The position numbers were made by a program, and so were the translations under genes. From positions 13,031-26,481 of the forward strand of contig DKUB01000036.1 in the NCBI GenBank assembly GCA_002490465.1: a stretch of 13,451 nucleotides of DNA. Direction: 5' to 3'. Below, one piece after another: positions 13,396 to 13,451 of the stretch; within the stretch, counting starts at the first letter, position 1, and each line of letters opens with the position of its first letter. The DNA is from Lachnoclostridium sp. UBA7215. Its GTDB lineage: Bacteria > Bacillota > Clostridia > Lachnospirales > Lachnospiraceae. Under the pieces are notes generated by a model, which ran no database searches, was not told the DNA's origin, and worked only from the letters and a program-made list of their open reading frames with translations.

Positions 13396-13424
13396 ATTGT
13401 AATATATTCGTAAAAAATTAGCAA
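13396..13424 (-). promoter_or_regulatory. Sigma-A-type promoter of the ireB-to-hflX cluster
   Basis: Minus-strand TTGCTA (13424-13419) and TACAAT (13401-13396) are 17 bp apart. Predicted initiation near 13389 gives a leader of about 32 nt to the ireB ATG. The stretch upstream (13425-13451) is AT-rich and ends in a T-run on the plus strand. This suggests the cluster starts here rather than being read from a gene beyond the edge. Confidence 0.65.
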
Positions 13425-13451
13425 CTATTTTTTCAGAATAAAATTTTTTTT

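Noticed and set aside
1..13451. Anti-phage system, biosynthetic cluster, mobile element or CRISPR array
   Set aside because: Every substantial reading frame is explained by core genes. No direct-repeat arrays, terminal inverted repeats, integrase or transposase, or toxin-antitoxin pair is visible on either strand.

Overview
The window is chromosomal core DNA from a spore-forming, low-to-moderate GC Firmicute, most likely a Lachnospiraceae-type Clostridium. Three things support this. There is an alpha/beta-type small acid-soluble spore protein gene. The gene order ireB, yqgF, DUF1292, (RNase J), mltG-like, O-methyltransferase, U32 peptidase resembles the Bacillus subtilis yrzL-yrrK-yrzB-yrrL-yrrM-yrrN-yrrO cluster. 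The ribosome-binding sites are strong AGGAGG/GGAGG types, with several TTG starts. I see no prophage, IS element, CRISPR array, tRNA or rRNA. All genes but one lie on the minus strand, so genes are described here from right to left.

Right block (13424 down to 6018): a sigma-A-type promoter (TTGCTA, 17 bp, TACAAT) precedes a closely packed cluster of nine genes. They are ireB, the Holliday-junction resolvase-like yqgF, a DUF1292 acidic protein, ribonuclease J, a very short MltG-like membrane protein without a catalytic domain, a TrmR-like O-methyltransferase, a U32 (TrhP-like) protein, birA and the ribosome-associated GTPase hflX. Spacings run from a 4-bp overlap to 64 bp, with no convincing terminator inside. 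The cluster mixes RNA turnover, tRNA wobble-uridine modification, ribosome rescue and replication/repair housekeeping. A 16-bp hairpin that pairs fully only in the minus-strand RNA sits just before the methyltransferase ribosome-binding site.

Middle block (6017 to 4405): a membrane-anchored NodB-type polysaccharide deacetylase (minus) faces the small acid-soluble spore protein gene (plus) across a shared bidirectional terminator. The roughly 460-bp region between the spore-protein gene and the next leftward gene is non-coding but structured. It has a sigma-A promoter for the Sel1-repeat gene, two tandem hairpins with no obvious gene to terminate, a sigma-G-like promoter candidate, and a 13-bp perfect inverted repeat in the likely spore-protein leader.

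Left block (4404 to 1): a Sel1-repeat protein with an unrecognised N-terminal region, then an apparent operon asd, NUDIX-like, pyrC, pyrF. It is driven by a good promoter (TTGATT, 17 bp, TATCAT) that overlaps the end of the Sel1 gene. pyrC starts at TTG inside the NUDIX gene, and pyrF is cut by the window edge. The block couples aspartate-family amino-acid synthesis to pyrimidine synthesis.

I did not find a clear new multi-gene system. The more unusual points are the catalytic-domain-less MltG form, the structured RNA elements, an 18-bp tandem duplication that lengthens BirA, the NUDIX protein with a degenerate catalytic box, and the uncharacterised Sel1 protein.
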